From: Terriglobia bacterium
Lineage (GTDB): Bacteria > Acidobacteriota > Terriglobia > Terriglobales > Acidobacteriaceae
Direction: 5' to 3'
Length of the DNA: 44,312 nt
Assembly (NCBI GenBank): GCA_020073525.1
Contig: JAIQFA010000039.1
Span: 1 to 44,312 of the forward strand
The notes under the pieces were generated by a model. That model was not told the origin of the DNA, did no database searches, and saw only the letters and a list, made by a program, of their open reading frames with translations. Position 1 is the stretch's first letter. Each line of letters begins with the position of its first letter. Made by a program: the position numbers and the translations under genes. Shown in pieces: positions 31,837 through 40,118 of this stretch.

Positions 31837-33930
31837 TTATCGAGCGCCCCCAGAGAGCCTTTCGAGGCCCTTGTCGTACATGGAGCCGTAATTCAGGTAT
31901 TGCTCGACGGGATCGTCCAGATAATGGATTTCGACTTTCTCGATCTCGCCCCGCTTGCTGAAGGTCGCGGTCAGGTGTGCATTCACGCCGGCGAAATAGG
32001 TTGGCAGATTTAGTTTCTGATAGCGAGCCAGGATCTGATCGCGCACCGCGGGGTCGAAGTGGACTCCGTATTTATCGATCAGCGCCTTGATGGCGTCGTA
32101 GTCGCCTTCGGCCTTGATGCGCATGAGTTCGGCCAGCAGCATGCCTACGCCCTGGCGCATTTTTTGATAGTCGACGACACGAACATAGGTCTTGCCGTCG
32201 CGCGTGAACTGTTCGATCGAGCCAGGAACTTTGTCGGCGATGTAGTGTGCCACCAACTGGCGATCGCGCTGGTGATCTTCTTCAATCGTGTCGCCGTGCG
32301 GAATGCGGCGCAGTTGGATCAAGGCGGTCGCTGCCGCCGCGTCGTACATCGCCTTGGCCACTTCTTCCTGGTTGGAGATCAGGCCCAGTTCCTTGAGTTT
32401 GGGATCCCACACGTTCCACAGCGCCATCAGGTCGGCGCGTCCTTCTTCGAGAGTAGAGAAATATTCCTTGAGGAAGGATTGAGCGCCAGCGCTGACGCGA
32501 GGACTCAGCTTGCCCGAGCCGTGGCCGATGACTTCGTGCATCGCAACCAGGAGATCGCTGGCTTCGGTGCCGTATTTCTCGGTGCGTTCCACTTCGGCGG
32601 CATTGGCGGCGAACTCCGCGGTGGCGGTCTTGCCGGAGGCTTCCTCCAGGGCGCGCTTGCTGGCCATGAACAGGAAATTCTTCGAGCCGTATTTTTCGTG
32701 GATTTCGTTTTCGTTGGGCAGATTGTCGCCAATCGTGGTCACGCTGAAGTCGCCGGTTTCGGCCAGGGTTTCAACTGCCTTCACTACGGGAAGTTTGAAC
32801 GATGTGAGTTTGTACTTCGCGTCCCAGGGAGCTTTCTCTTCGAAATACGCTGCATTCGCACCCAGTTTCTTCATGGTGATGGTCACCGGCTGATCGGTGA
32901 TGGTGACAAAACTCTGCGAGCTTCCTTTGGCGCCACGCACGTCGCGATAGACCTCGATGAAGCCGTTGTCGAAGTCGACGGTCGCGTCGTTTTGCACCCA
33001 GTCGGTGCCGAATGCGACCCATTCTGCATAGTCGCCGCTCTGGTAGTAGCGGATGAGATGTGCGATCGCCTCGGCCTGCGCGGGTTCGGAGTAAGCGCGC
33101 GCTTTCTCGAAGCATTCGTTGGCCTTCTTCAGATAGATTGCATAGAGGCCCGGAGGAACCTTGCCGTCGGGTGTTCCGGCGCGATAGACCTCTTCGGTGA
33201 GCTTGCCGTCGGCAGCTTTCACCACGCGCGAGTTGAGGGGATATTTGTCCTGGAATCCCTTGAGATCGTCCAGACTCACGCCCCGATAGAAAGTGTTCGA
33301 ACTGGACTGGATCGTATCTTTGCCTCCGGTCGGGCTCTTGGCGGTAATCATCGGCTCGAACGCCGGATCAAAGAGCGAAGCGCGCAATGACTCGAGCTCG
33401 CGCAACACGTCAGAGGGTCTTGGCAGCGGTGGCAGATCGGCGTACGGCGTCCGAAAGGCTCCGTTCTGATGCGCGATCAGGGCAGCTCTCTCCAGTTGCT
33501 CATAGGTAAAAGCAGGCAGGAACTTCTGCGACGTTAGATCGTTGTGGTTGCCACGGTTGGCCCAGAAGAGTTTCGCGAATTCCGCAATCTTCGCCATCGC
33601 TGCCGGGTCGATTCCCTTGGGATGCGCCATGATCTCTTCGAGCATGCGTTTCTGCTGCAGTCCGTAGGCGGACATCTGATCGTAAAAGATTGGGTCGATG
33701 GCGATGGAAGCCTGCGTCAGCCAGTACGCCAAGGCCTGCTGTCGCGGCGAAAGCGCCTGGAAACTGGGCGCGTGTAACTGAAGGAAGGCCGTGTCGCCGA
33801 CTCGTTCGACGAGAATATTGCCTGCCTTGTCCTGCTGGCAGGGCGCTGGGGTGATCGCGAACAACAGGAGCGTGAGGAAGAGTGCGAGATTGCGCAGCTT
33901 CAAGGCTGGCCTCCGTGCGTGTGGTTTCAT
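31837..33930 (-). CDS. Secreted dipeptidyl peptidase III-like metallopeptidase (M49)
   Basis: A 697-residue exported zinc peptidase. ATG 33930 (MKPHARRPALKLRN) begins a signal peptide with a Leu-rich core ending near APCQ; the cysteine could be a lipobox but Gln follows. The upstream frame to 34212 belongs to parE antisense and is rejected. The M49 zinc motif HEVIGH is at ~464-469, and the third ligand is in LEEGRAD about 30 residues on, the spacing of bacterial DPP III enzymes. FYRGVSLDD and VTITDQPVTITMKKLG are also typical of this family. It removes dipeptides from peptide N-termini. These proteins are sometimes mis-annotated as dihydrofolate reductase. Confidence 0.88.
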   Translation of the reverse strand: MKPHARRPALKLRNLALFLTLLLFAITPAPCQQDKAGNILVERVGDTAFLQLHAPSFQALSPRQQALAYWLTQASIAIDPIFYDQMSAYGLQQKRMLEEIMAHPKGIDPAAMAKIAEFAKLFWANRGNHNDLTSQKFLPAFTYEQLERAALIAHQNGAFRTPYADLPPLPRPSDVLRELESLRASLFDPAFEPMITAKSPTGGKDTIQSSSNTFYRGVSLDDLKGFQDKYPLNSRVVKAADGKLTEEVYRAGTPDGKVPPGLYAIYLKKANECFEKARAYSEPAQAEAIAHLIRYYQSGDYAEWVAFGTDWVQNDATVDFDNGFIEVYRDVRGAKGSSQSFVTITDQPVTITMKKLGANAAYFEEKAPWDAKYKLTSFKLPVVKAVETLAETGDFSVTTIGDNLPNENEIHEKYGSKNFLFMASKRALEEASGKTATAEFAANAAEVERTEKYGTEASDLLVAMHEVIGHGSGKLSPRVSAGAQSFLKEYFSTLEEGRADLMALWNVWDPKLKELGLISNQEEVAKAMYDAAAATALIQLRRIPHGDTIEEDHQRDRQLVAHYIADKVPGSIEQFTRDGKTYVRVVDYQKMRQGVGMLLAELMRIKAEGDYDAIKALIDKYGVHFDPAVRDQILARYQKLNLPTYFAGVNAHLTATFSKRGEIEKVEIHYLDDPVEQYLNYGSMYDKGLERLSGGAR

Positions 33931-33997
33931 TGAGAACCCGACCAAACTCCGCAGGCTAACACAAACCAGTCCGCAAGGCTGCGGGTGACGACCGGGG

Positions 33998-34312
33998 TTA
34001 TCCCTCGTCCTCAAGATCGTCGATGGGGTGCCGATCGGGCAGCATGCGCCGATGCAGGATGCGAGAAACGAGAATGCCGCCACGTTCCTGGCGGTAGAAC
34101 ATGACGTGCATGCCATGCTCATGATGGCGCAAGCCGGGTCGAATGTCATCCCAGAGACGGCCCAATGCCGCATTGTCGGCAAGCATGGGACAACAAACCT
34201 CGAGCTCGTCAAGGTAAGTGGCGGCTTGAGCTTTGCCCCAGCGGTGGAGGGTATAGTCGGCGATGGCCAACAAGTCGGCCTCGGCGCGACGCGAAAATCG
34301 AAACGCAGCCAC
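33998..34312 (-). CDS. parE: ParE/RelE-family toxin
   Basis: A 104-residue basic protein with the ParE pattern: FRFSRRAEADLLAIADYTLHRWG (~4-26), YLDELEVCCPMLADNAALGR, then the YRQERGGILVSRILHRRM C-terminal strand typical of ParE toxins. ParE inhibits DNA gyrase. GTG 34312 lies 2 bases after the antitoxin stop, so the pair is co-translated. An acidic C-terminal tail (DDLEDEG) is present. Confidence 0.9.
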   Translation of the reverse strand: MAAFRFSRRAEADLLAIADYTLHRWGKAQAATYLDELEVCCPMLADNAALGRLWDDIRPGLRHHEHGMHVMFYRQERGGILVSRILHRRMLPDRHPIDDLEDEG

Positions 34313-34314
34313 GA

Positions 34315-34569
34315 CTACTGCGACACGGGAAGTTTGAGGACCTTGCGGACACGGCCAAAGGCGTTACCCTCGGCGATTCCGCTGGCGTCGCCTTCGTCAA
34401 TCGCCGCCCGTAAAGCTACAAGCTTTGCTTCGAATTGCTGTTCTTGGCGCTCCAAAGTCCGTAACCCGGCGCGCACTACTTCGCTGGCGTTCTCATAACG
34501 CCCGCTCTTGACCTTCTTTATGACAAAGCGGTCGAGTTCATCGGTCAAATTGACGTTGCGAGTCGGCAT
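34315..34569 (-). CDS. parD: ParD-family antitoxin
   Basis: An 84-residue protein. From ATG 34569 it starts MPTRNVNLTDELDRFVIKKV, a ribbon-helix-helix DNA-binding domain, followed by GRYENASEVVRAGLRTLERQE, a signature of CopG/ParD antitoxins, and a C-terminal toxin-binding tail. The upstream in-frame ATGs lie in the promoter region and are not used. It should repress the operon through the palindrome at 34618-34636. Confidence 0.92.
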   Translation of the reverse strand: MPTRNVNLTDELDRFVIKKVKSGRYENASEVVRAGLRTLERQEQQFEAKLVALRAAIDEGDASGIAEGNAFGRVRKVLKLPVSQ

Positions 34570-34606
34570 GGTGGCGGTCCTTATCCAGGGAAGGGACTTC
34601 AAAATC

Positions 34607-34636
34607 ATCCTAGCATCATTGGCAAACATTGCCAAT
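34607..34636 (-). promoter_or_regulatory. parDE promoter with palindromic operator
   Basis: ATTGGCAA-aca-TTGCCAAT (34618-34636) is a perfect 8-bp palindrome. On the minus strand TTGGCA (plus 34630-34635), a 17-base spacer and TAGGAT (plus 34607-34612) form a promoter, with the palindrome covering the -35 and spacer, as expected for autorepression. Confidence 0.75.
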
Positions 34637-34755
34637 TAATAAGTTTACCGGTTTTTCGAACCGGCGCTGCCTGAAAAACTGGTGATCGACTACCCGTTTC
34701 CGCCGGAGTCCGCCCCTATCGCGTGCTAGAATCGTTATTGTGATGTACGGGGCCG

Positions 34756-35886
34756 ATGCTTCCTGATATCGACAAATTACTGGAACTGCAGGTGGCGGAC
34801 AAAGAGATCCGCAAACTGCAGGAAGAAGTCGCCGCGCTGCCCAAGCGTGTGGCGGTAATCGAGCAAAAGCTGGTTGGGACCAAGGCGCACCTGGAAAAGG
34901 TGCGAACCGCCGCCAAGGGCGATGAAGCCAACCGCAAGAAGTTCGAAGCCAACATCAAAGACCTGCAAGGCAAAATCTCCAAGTATCGCGACCAATCCCT
35001 CGACGTAAAAACCAACGACCAGTACAAAGCGCTGCTGCACGAGATCCAGTTTGCCGAGCAGGAAATTCGGATGAACGAGGACCGCATCCTTGAGGTGATG
35101 GTCAACGTCGACGCGCGCGAAAAAGAAGTGAAGGTGGCCGAGGCCGAACTCAAGGCGGAGACGGCCGAGATCGAAAAAGAAAAAGAAGAAGCGCGAAAAG
35201 TTACCGCCGAAGATCAGAAGAAGCTCTCCGAGTGGAACGCCAAGCGCGACACCCTGCGCCATGGAATTTCCGAAGACCTGCTGCGGCATTACGAGCGCGT
35301 GATGAAGTTCCGCGGCAGCGGGCTGGCGGAAGTCCGCGATCACAAGTGCATGGGTTGCCAGGTCATGTTGCGGCCGCAGACTTACAACGAAGTGCGGAAC
35401 GGCGAGAAGGTGATGATCTGCGAATCTTGCTCGAGGGTTTATTACTTCAATCCAGCGAACGAAGTGAAGCCGGAGCAGGAAGTGGTGACGGTGACAGGCA
35501 GGAAACGCGCGCGCCCCAAGGCGGATGCTCCGCAGGCTTGGTTCTACCGTCCGGACTACCCGGAAGAGGGCGAAGTGTTGCTGGTGTTTACCAATACCAG
35601 CGGCAATTCGACGCGGCGCATCTACGAAATGCATACTGGGCGCCAGTTTGGCGAGGTGCTGCAGCGCGAAGGGAATTACCGCCAGGCATTCCCCGAAGAC
35701 CTGACCGAAAGCGCTCTCCGGCTCAACGGCCATTGGGACGAAAAGGAGATCGACGAGTGGGGTTCAGAAATCCCGTCCAACGTTCTTGATCTTCTGCAGA
35801 AGGACCTACTCGCGATCCGGCGGGAGCACCGGGCAACCCATAAGGATCACGCCGCCTCTCCGGCGGAACAGACCGCGGCTCATTAG
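34756..35886 (+). CDS. Coiled-coil C4 zinc-ribbon protein with long C-terminal extension
   Basis: The 376-residue protein starts with an extended antiparallel coiled coil (~1-180; many Lys/Glu/Ala heptads) and then a C4 zinc ribbon, CMGC (~197-200) and CESC (~221-224), with VMLRPQTYNEVRNGEKVMICESC between. This is the HP0958/zf-RING_7 family, whose members act as chaperones or RNA-binding factors (for example for flagellar RpoN), but the role here is unknown. Family proteins are usually near 240 residues. Here a further ~145 residues (YRPDYPEEGEVLLVFTNTSG, then AFPEDLTESALRLNGHWDE) form a separate domain I do not recognise. ATG 34756 has a weak ribosome-binding site. Confidence 0.85.
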   Translation: MLPDIDKLLELQVADKEIRKLQEEVAALPKRVAVIEQKLVGTKAHLEKVRTAAKGDEANRKKFEANIKDLQGKISKYRDQSLDVKTNDQYKALLHEIQFAEQEIRMNEDRILEVMVNVDAREKEVKVAEAELKAETAEIEKEKEEARKVTAEDQKKLSEWNAKRDTLRHGISEDLLRHYERVMKFRGSGLAEVRDHKCMGCQVMLRPQTYNEVRNGEKVMICESCSRVYYFNPANEVKPEQEVVTVTGRKRARPKADAPQAWFYRPDYPEEGEVLLVFTNTSGNSTRRIYEMHTGRQFGEVLQREGNYRQAFPEDLTESALRLNGHWDEKEIDEWGSEIPSNVLDLLQKDLLAIRREHRATHKDHAASPAEQTAAH

Positions 35887-35933
35887 AGCCGGGCGCAGCG
35901 AACCCTGATGACTGGGGCGAGCTGCGCTCGCCT

Positions 35934-35958
35934 GGACAGCCGAGGCGGCTGTCCCTAC
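35934..35958 (-). repeat. REP-like hairpin (GTAG type)
   Basis: GGACAGCCG/CGGCTGTCC (perfect 9-bp stem, AGG loop) followed by CTAC on the plus strand. It lies just before the stop codon of the minus-strand gene at 35964. Confidence 0.7.
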
Positions 35959-35963
35959 GTTAG

Positions 35964-36578
35964 CTATTGCGCGTACGGGTTCTTGTAGCGCAGCACCTTG
36001 GCCAGATTCTTGCCTCGGATGATGTCGAACGAGTGATACGCGAGTCCCCAGGAATCGATGGTGGACATGTCCGGAAAGATGCAGGCTTCCAGCGACGTAT
36101 CGATCGGATCCGATTTCATCACCCACCCACCGCCGTTCAGATTGATTCCCCCGAACAGGTCGGAGCCGCCGAGCTGCGAGCAATAGCAGGATGCCGGATT
36201 GCCGTTGCAACTGCCGCCCAATGGAACCTTGGCGTAATAGGCCAACGCTGCCATCGTGGGCTTATCGGTGTAGAGCGTCGAAAGCAGCACATGGATTCGC
36301 GAGCCATCTTTTTTCAGCGTGAATTTGCAGAACTCGCGATCTCCCGAAAGGCGCAGCCAGCTTTTCGGATCGGCGTTGGTGTTGAAGTAGGGGGCGCGAA
36401 CATCGACTTCCCCGCCCTTCTTGACGCAATAAGCTTCCGCTTTGCCGGAATCAGCGCCGTCCTCCAACTGCGCAAGCTTGGTATTACCGGCTTCGACGGG
36501 GCGGGCGGCGGGCAGAATCACTGCAACTGCGAGTGCGATACAAATCAGCATCATCAGTGCGACGAGTGGACGTTTCAC
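35964..36578 (-). CDS. Secreted Cys-rich hypothetical protein with DUF333-like motif
   Basis: A 204-residue exported protein. GTG 36578 is 6 bases after AGGAGG on the minus strand and starts a signal peptide (RPLVALMMLICIALAVAVILP). The mature part carries AEAYCVKKGGEV and NPASCYCSQLGG, both resembling the NPAxxYCxxxGG motif of DUF333 proteins; further cysteines (FCKF, SCNG, ACIF) suggest disulfide bonds. Assignment is tentative and function is unknown. It converges with the zinc-ribbon gene and diverges from the aminotransferase gene. Confidence 0.68.
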   Translation of the reverse strand: MKRPLVALMMLICIALAVAVILPAARPVEAGNTKLAQLEDGADSGKAEAYCVKKGGEVDVRAPYFNTNADPKSWLRLSGDREFCKFTLKKDGSRIHVLLSTLYTDKPTMAALAYYAKVPLGGSCNGNPASCYCSQLGGSDLFGGINLNGGGWVMKSDPIDTSLEACIFPDMSTIDSWGLAYHSFDIIRGKNLAKVLRYKNPYAQ

Positions 36579-36841
36579 GAAGGGCCTCCTGGGAAAAACG
36601 GGGAATGGATTTGTTTGCCGGTCAGTTTCTCGGCGATCAAATTTCTGGCGATCGTTCGAGGGCGAAAGGTTAACACAAAACCCGGCGATTGCCGGTTGCA
36701 TTCCCTGCGGCTGCAGAAAGCTCTACCACGGAGGACACAGAGGTTCACGGAGGAATCCGCGCGTTCCGGAGACGCCGTTGGAGAGAAAAGGCACAATTTG
36801 CGCGTGATTCTGCTGTAAGATTGCGCGCACGAGGTTACGTG

Positions 36842-38038
36842 ATGGCTAACGATCTCAGGAATCTCTCCGCATCCCGCCGTTCTTTTCTCTCCCTGTCCGC
36901 GGCTGCTTCGGCCGGGCTGGCGTTGCGCATTGTCACCGAACCTATGTTGGCTCACGCGCGCGTGCACAACGCTCCGAAAGATGCAATCCGCATTGACGCC
37001 AACGAAAACCCGCTCGGTCCCGGCGCTTCGGCGCGCGAGGCGGCCGCTGCCATCGTCCCGCAGGGAGGCCGTTATTCCGACTGGCTTACCGACGATCTGG
37101 TGAAAATGCTGGCGGAAATGGAAGGGCTGAAAGTGGAGCAGGTTCGCGTCTATCCCGGATCGAGCGAGCCTCTGCACCACACTGTAGCCGCTTTCGCTTC
37201 ACCGCAGCGCAGTTATGTCACCGCCGATCCCGGATACGAAGCCGGCATGTTCGCCGCCAACGCTGTCGGCGCCAAGGTGGTGAAAGTCCCGTTGACGAAA
37301 AGCTACGCCCACGATGTGAAGGCAATGCTGGCCGCGGCTCCCGACGCTGGCGTGTTCTATGTTTGCACCCCGAACAATCCGACGGGCACTCTAACCAGTC
37401 ATTCCGATATCGAATACCTGGTCGAGAACAAGCCCAAGGGGTCGGTGGTGCTGGTCGATGAAGCCTACATTCATTTTTCCGACGCCGCTTCGGTAATGGA
37501 TCTTGTGAAAGCCGGCAAGGACGTGATCCTGCTGCGCACCTTCTCGAAAATTTACGGCATGGCGGGCCTGCGCTGTGGAGCGGTATTCGCCCGTCCCGAC
37601 TTGATTGAGAAAATCGAAAACTATGCCGGCTGGAATGCTATGCCGATCACGGCTTTGGTCGCAGCGTCAGCCAGTTTGAAAGACGCGCACCTGGTGCCCG
37701 ACCGCAAGCGGGTCAATGCCTCCATCCGTGGCCAGGTCTTTGCCTGGCTCGACCGCAACGGATACTCCTACATTCCCTCGGAATCGAACTGCTTCATGCT
37801 CGACACGAAACGACCGGCAAAAGCGGCGATCGATGCCATGGCTAAGCAGAACATTTTCATCGGACGCATCTGGCCGGTATGGCCGACCTACGCGCGCATC
37901 ACGATTGGAACCGCGCCGGAGATGGAGCAGTTCCAGGGGGCGTGGCAGAAGGTGATGACGGGCGCGGTCACGGCCAGCGTGGGTGCGATGCCAATTTCAC
38001 GCAAGCGGAATCTGGACGGGATCGTGGTTCGCGCTTAA
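36842..38038 (+). CDS. Tat-exported HisC-like PLP aminotransferase
   Basis: A 398-residue fold-type I aminotransferase closest in pattern to histidinol-phosphate aminotransferase: RIDANENPLGPG (~49-60), YCPGSSE-like VYPGSSEPLHH, VCTPNNPTGT, VLVDEAYIHF with the PLP Asp, and RTFSKIYGMAGLRCG with the Schiff-base Lys (~237). An N-terminal SASRRSFLSLSAAASAGLAL carries the twin-arginine motif RRxFL followed by a weakly hydrophobic core, a Tat signal. The enzyme would then act outside the cytoplasm, unlike HisC. ATG 36842 follows GAGG. Its substrate is unknown. The upstream spacer has one arm of the CCAC-GGAGGACAC repeat near 36726. Confidence 0.86.
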   Translation: MANDLRNLSASRRSFLSLSAAASAGLALRIVTEPMLAHARVHNAPKDAIRIDANENPLGPGASAREAAAAIVPQGGRYSDWLTDDLVKMLAEMEGLKVEQVRVYPGSSEPLHHTVAAFASPQRSYVTADPGYEAGMFAANAVGAKVVKVPLTKSYAHDVKAMLAAAPDAGVFYVCTPNNPTGTLTSHSDIEYLVENKPKGSVVLVDEAYIHFSDAASVMDLVKAGKDVILLRTFSKIYGMAGLRCGAVFARPDLIEKIENYAGWNAMPITALVAASASLKDAHLVPDRKRVNASIRGQVFAWLDRNGYSYIPSESNCFMLDTKRPAKAAIDAMAKQNIFIGRIWPVWPTYARITIGTAPEMEQFQGAWQKVMTGAVTASVGAMPISRKRNLDGIVVRA

Positions 38039-38079
38039 GCGCGACGCTTTGCTGCGCAACCTTTTTCCGCCTCACCTTG

Positions 38080-38106
38080 GACGGGCGAGGGCGCCCGTCG
38101 CTCCAC
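38080..38106 (-). repeat. REP-like hairpin (GTGG type)
   Basis: GACGGGCG-AGGG-CGCCCGTC (perfect 8-bp stem) followed by CCAC on the plus strand. The loop and core resemble the island REPs closely. Confidence 0.75.
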
Positions 38107-38138
38107 CGGCAATTTTGGATTCGCTATAACATCAATCC

Positions 38139-39341
38139 ATGCCGAAAAAACGCGCCGGCTCCGCCAAGCATGCGGAGCCTTCTGTAACTCTCTCCCTCCG
38201 CGGGGCTAACCGCCTGCAAGCCCGCCACCCGTGGGTCTACCGCTCCGACATCACCGAAGCAAACGACATCCCACCCGGCTCAGTCGTCCGCGTCCACGAT
38301 CCGCGCGGGAAATTTTTGGGTACTGCGCTCTACAGTTCTTCTTCGCAGATCGCCATCCGCATGATCTCGCACGGTTCTGTGAACGATCTGCCGGGCCTGA
38401 TTGCGGAGCGGATTCGCGCCGCCATCGCCTACCGGAAAGAACTGGTTGCGAACACCGACGCCTACCGCATCGTTTTCAGCGAAGCCGATTTTCTGCCTGG
38501 GTTGATCGTCGATCGCTATAACGACGTCGTCTCGCTGCAAATTCTTACCCAGGCCATGGACGCCGTACCCGTGCGCGAAGCTATCGTACGAACGCTAAGA
38601 GAAGAACTGCACCCGGCGGGAATCGTGGAGCGCGTCGAGGCACGCATCCGAGAACTCGAGCAATTGCCCGCGCTGCCCTCCGGACTCCTTTGGGGCGAGA
38701 AGAGTTCGAGCGAATTCAGAATGAACGGCATCGGTTTTCACTACGACGGCCGCGAAGGCCAAAAGACGGGAGCGTTTCTCGATCAGCGGGAAAATTATGC
38801 CGCGGCGGCGCAATACGCGCATGGGGAAGCGCTGGACGCTTTCTGCTACCAGGGAAGATTTGCGCTGCACATGGCGGAGAAATGTTCGAGCGTCACCGGG
38901 GTCGACAGTTCGCGCCCAGCGCTAGAAATGGCGGAGAAGAACGCGACGCTGAATGGCCGTGAGCTGGAGTGGATGGAGGCCAACGCTTTCGACCTTCTGA
39001 GGGAGTACGCCGCCGCCGGACGACACTACGACACTGTCGTTCTCGATCCTCCGGCTTTTGCCAAAACCAAACGCGACCTCGAAAAAGCCCTCCGCGGTTA
39101 CAAGGAACTCAACCTGCGCGCCATGAAGATGCTGCGTCCCGGAGGGATTCTGGTCACCTGCTCCTGCTCCTTCCACGTCAGCGCCGCCGACTTCCTCAAA
39201 GTCGTCGCGGACGCCGCCCAGGATGCCCATAAATCGCTGCGGGTGCTGGAGAACCGGGGGGCGGCTAAAGACCATCCAATGCTGCTGAATGTGCCGGAAA
39301 CCAGCTACCTCCAGTGCCTGATATTGAATGTAAGTGATTGA
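38139..39341 (+). CDS. rlmI: RlmI-type 23S rRNA m5C methyltransferase
   Basis: A 400-residue class I SAM-dependent methyltransferase. A PUA domain (~15-95: LSLRGANRLQARHPWVYRSD, GSVVRVHD) precedes the EEHUD-like linker with SEADFLPGLIVDRYND, and the Rossmann domain shows GQKTGAFLDQRENY, LDAFCYQGRFALHMA (SAM-binding), VDSS, and the catalytic VLDPPAFAKTK followed by CSCSFHV. RlmI methylates C1962 of 23S rRNA in E. coli; orthology is likely from length and domain order. ATG 38139 is a single-gene start 32 bases after a REP. Confidence 0.9.
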   Translation: MPKKRAGSAKHAEPSVTLSLRGANRLQARHPWVYRSDITEANDIPPGSVVRVHDPRGKFLGTALYSSSSQIAIRMISHGSVNDLPGLIAERIRAAIAYRKELVANTDAYRIVFSEADFLPGLIVDRYNDVVSLQILTQAMDAVPVREAIVRTLREELHPAGIVERVEARIRELEQLPALPSGLLWGEKSSSEFRMNGIGFHYDGREGQKTGAFLDQRENYAAAAQYAHGEALDAFCYQGRFALHMAEKCSSVTGVDSSRPALEMAEKNATLNGRELEWMEANAFDLLREYAAAGRHYDTVVLDPPAFAKTKRDLEKALRGYKELNLRAMKMLRPGGILVTCSCSFHVSAADFLKVVADAAQDAHKSLRVLENRGAAKDHPMLLNVPETSYLQCLILNVSD

Positions 39342-39361
39342 GAAATAACGATATAAATATA

Positions 39362-39390
39362 TTGACAATAACACACTAAGATTTTATGAT
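39362..39390 (+). promoter_or_regulatory. Near-consensus sigma-70 promoter for hsp20
   Basis: TTGACA (39362-39367), a 17-base spacer and TATGAT (39385-39390, 5/6) lie about 75 bases before the start codon. The first 60 bases of this spacer are notably AT-rich. No CIRCE element was seen. Confidence 0.82.
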
Positions 39391-39412
39391 CGCGTCATAC
39401 TAATTACAACTC

Positions 39413-39455
39413 GGGAGTCTCTGAAAGGCTCCCCAAATGAATTCCCCGTAGGAGG
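39413..39455 (+). promoter_or_regulatory. Leader hairpin before hsp20, possible thermosensor
   Basis: GGGAGTC (39413-39419) pairs with GGCTCCC (39427-39433). The CUCC of the right arm could instead pair with GGAG of the ribosome-binding site AGGAGG (39450-39455). Alternative folding of this kind is known from small heat-shock gene leaders; here it is only a possibility. Confidence 0.35.
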
Positions 39456-39464
39456 ATTTTAGTT

Positions 39465-39956
39465 ATGACATTGCTTACCCGTTGGGATCCATTTCGTGAG
39501 TACGCCACCCTGCAAGACCGCATGAACCGTCTATTCCGCGACCCTCGTGGGCCGGAAGGGCAGGATGAATCGCTGACCACGACGGCGTTCGCGCCGCCGG
39601 TCGATGTCTACGAAGACGAGCACAACGTCACTTTGAAGATCGAAGTGCCGGGAATCGACGAGAAGGACATCGACGTCCGCATCGAGAACAACACGCTGAC
39701 CGTGCACGGCGAGCGCAAGTTCGAGAAGGAAGAAAAAGAAGAGAACTATCGCCGAGTGGAGCGGCAGTATGGCAGCTTCACCCGCACCTTCACTCTCCCG
39801 AACACAGTCAACCAGGACAGCGTCCAGGCCGACTATGACAAGGGTGTGTTGAAGGTCAAGCTGGCGAAGAAAGCCGAAGCCAAGCCGAAACAGATCAAGG
39901 TCAACGTCGGCGGCCAGAAAACGCTGGAAGGCAAAGCCCCAAGCAAAGCCGCGTAA
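39465..39956 (+). CDS. Small heat-shock protein (Hsp20/alpha-crystallin)
   Basis: A 163-residue ATP-independent chaperone. The short N-terminus TRWDPFREYATLQDRMNRLF is the class-A bacterial pattern. The alpha-crystallin domain (~47-140) has PPVDVYEDEHNVTLKIEVPG, NNTLTVHGERKFEKEE, and the DYDKGVLKVKLAKK strand (GVLxVxLPK-type). The C-terminal KQIKVNVG supplies the I-x-V motif that packs against neighbouring subunits. ATG 39465 has AGGAGG at perfect spacing. clpB lies shortly downstream, so stress genes cluster here. Confidence 0.95.
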   Translation: MTLLTRWDPFREYATLQDRMNRLFRDPRGPEGQDESLTTTAFAPPVDVYEDEHNVTLKIEVPGIDEKDIDVRIENNTLTVHGERKFEKEEKEENYRRVERQYGSFTRTFTLPNTVNQDSVQADYDKGVLKVKLAKKAEAKPKQIKVNVGGQKTLEGKAPSKAA

Positions 39957-39971
39957 GCCGGCAAGGAACAC

Positions 39972-39997
39972 GTAGGGGCGGACGCATTCGTCCGCCC
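39972..39997 (+). repeat. REP-like hairpin (GTAG type)
   Basis: GTAG (39972-39975) followed by GGGCGGACG-CATT-CGTCCGCCC, a perfect 9-bp stem. It may also terminate hsp20 transcription. Confidence 0.72.
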
Positions 39998-40118
39998 AGC
40001 CAGGCGAAGCCCGGCAGTTGTAAACTCAGCGGGAGGCGAGAAACAGCGCCTCCCGTTCCATTTGTAATTTGGCAACTTGTGATTGGTAATCTGAGAGTCG
40101 GGGTTTACCGGAGGCACC

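Noticed and set aside
32059..33390. 443-codon plus-strand frame opposite the M49 peptidase
   Set aside because: Antisense shadow; no ribosome-binding site and no recognisable domain.
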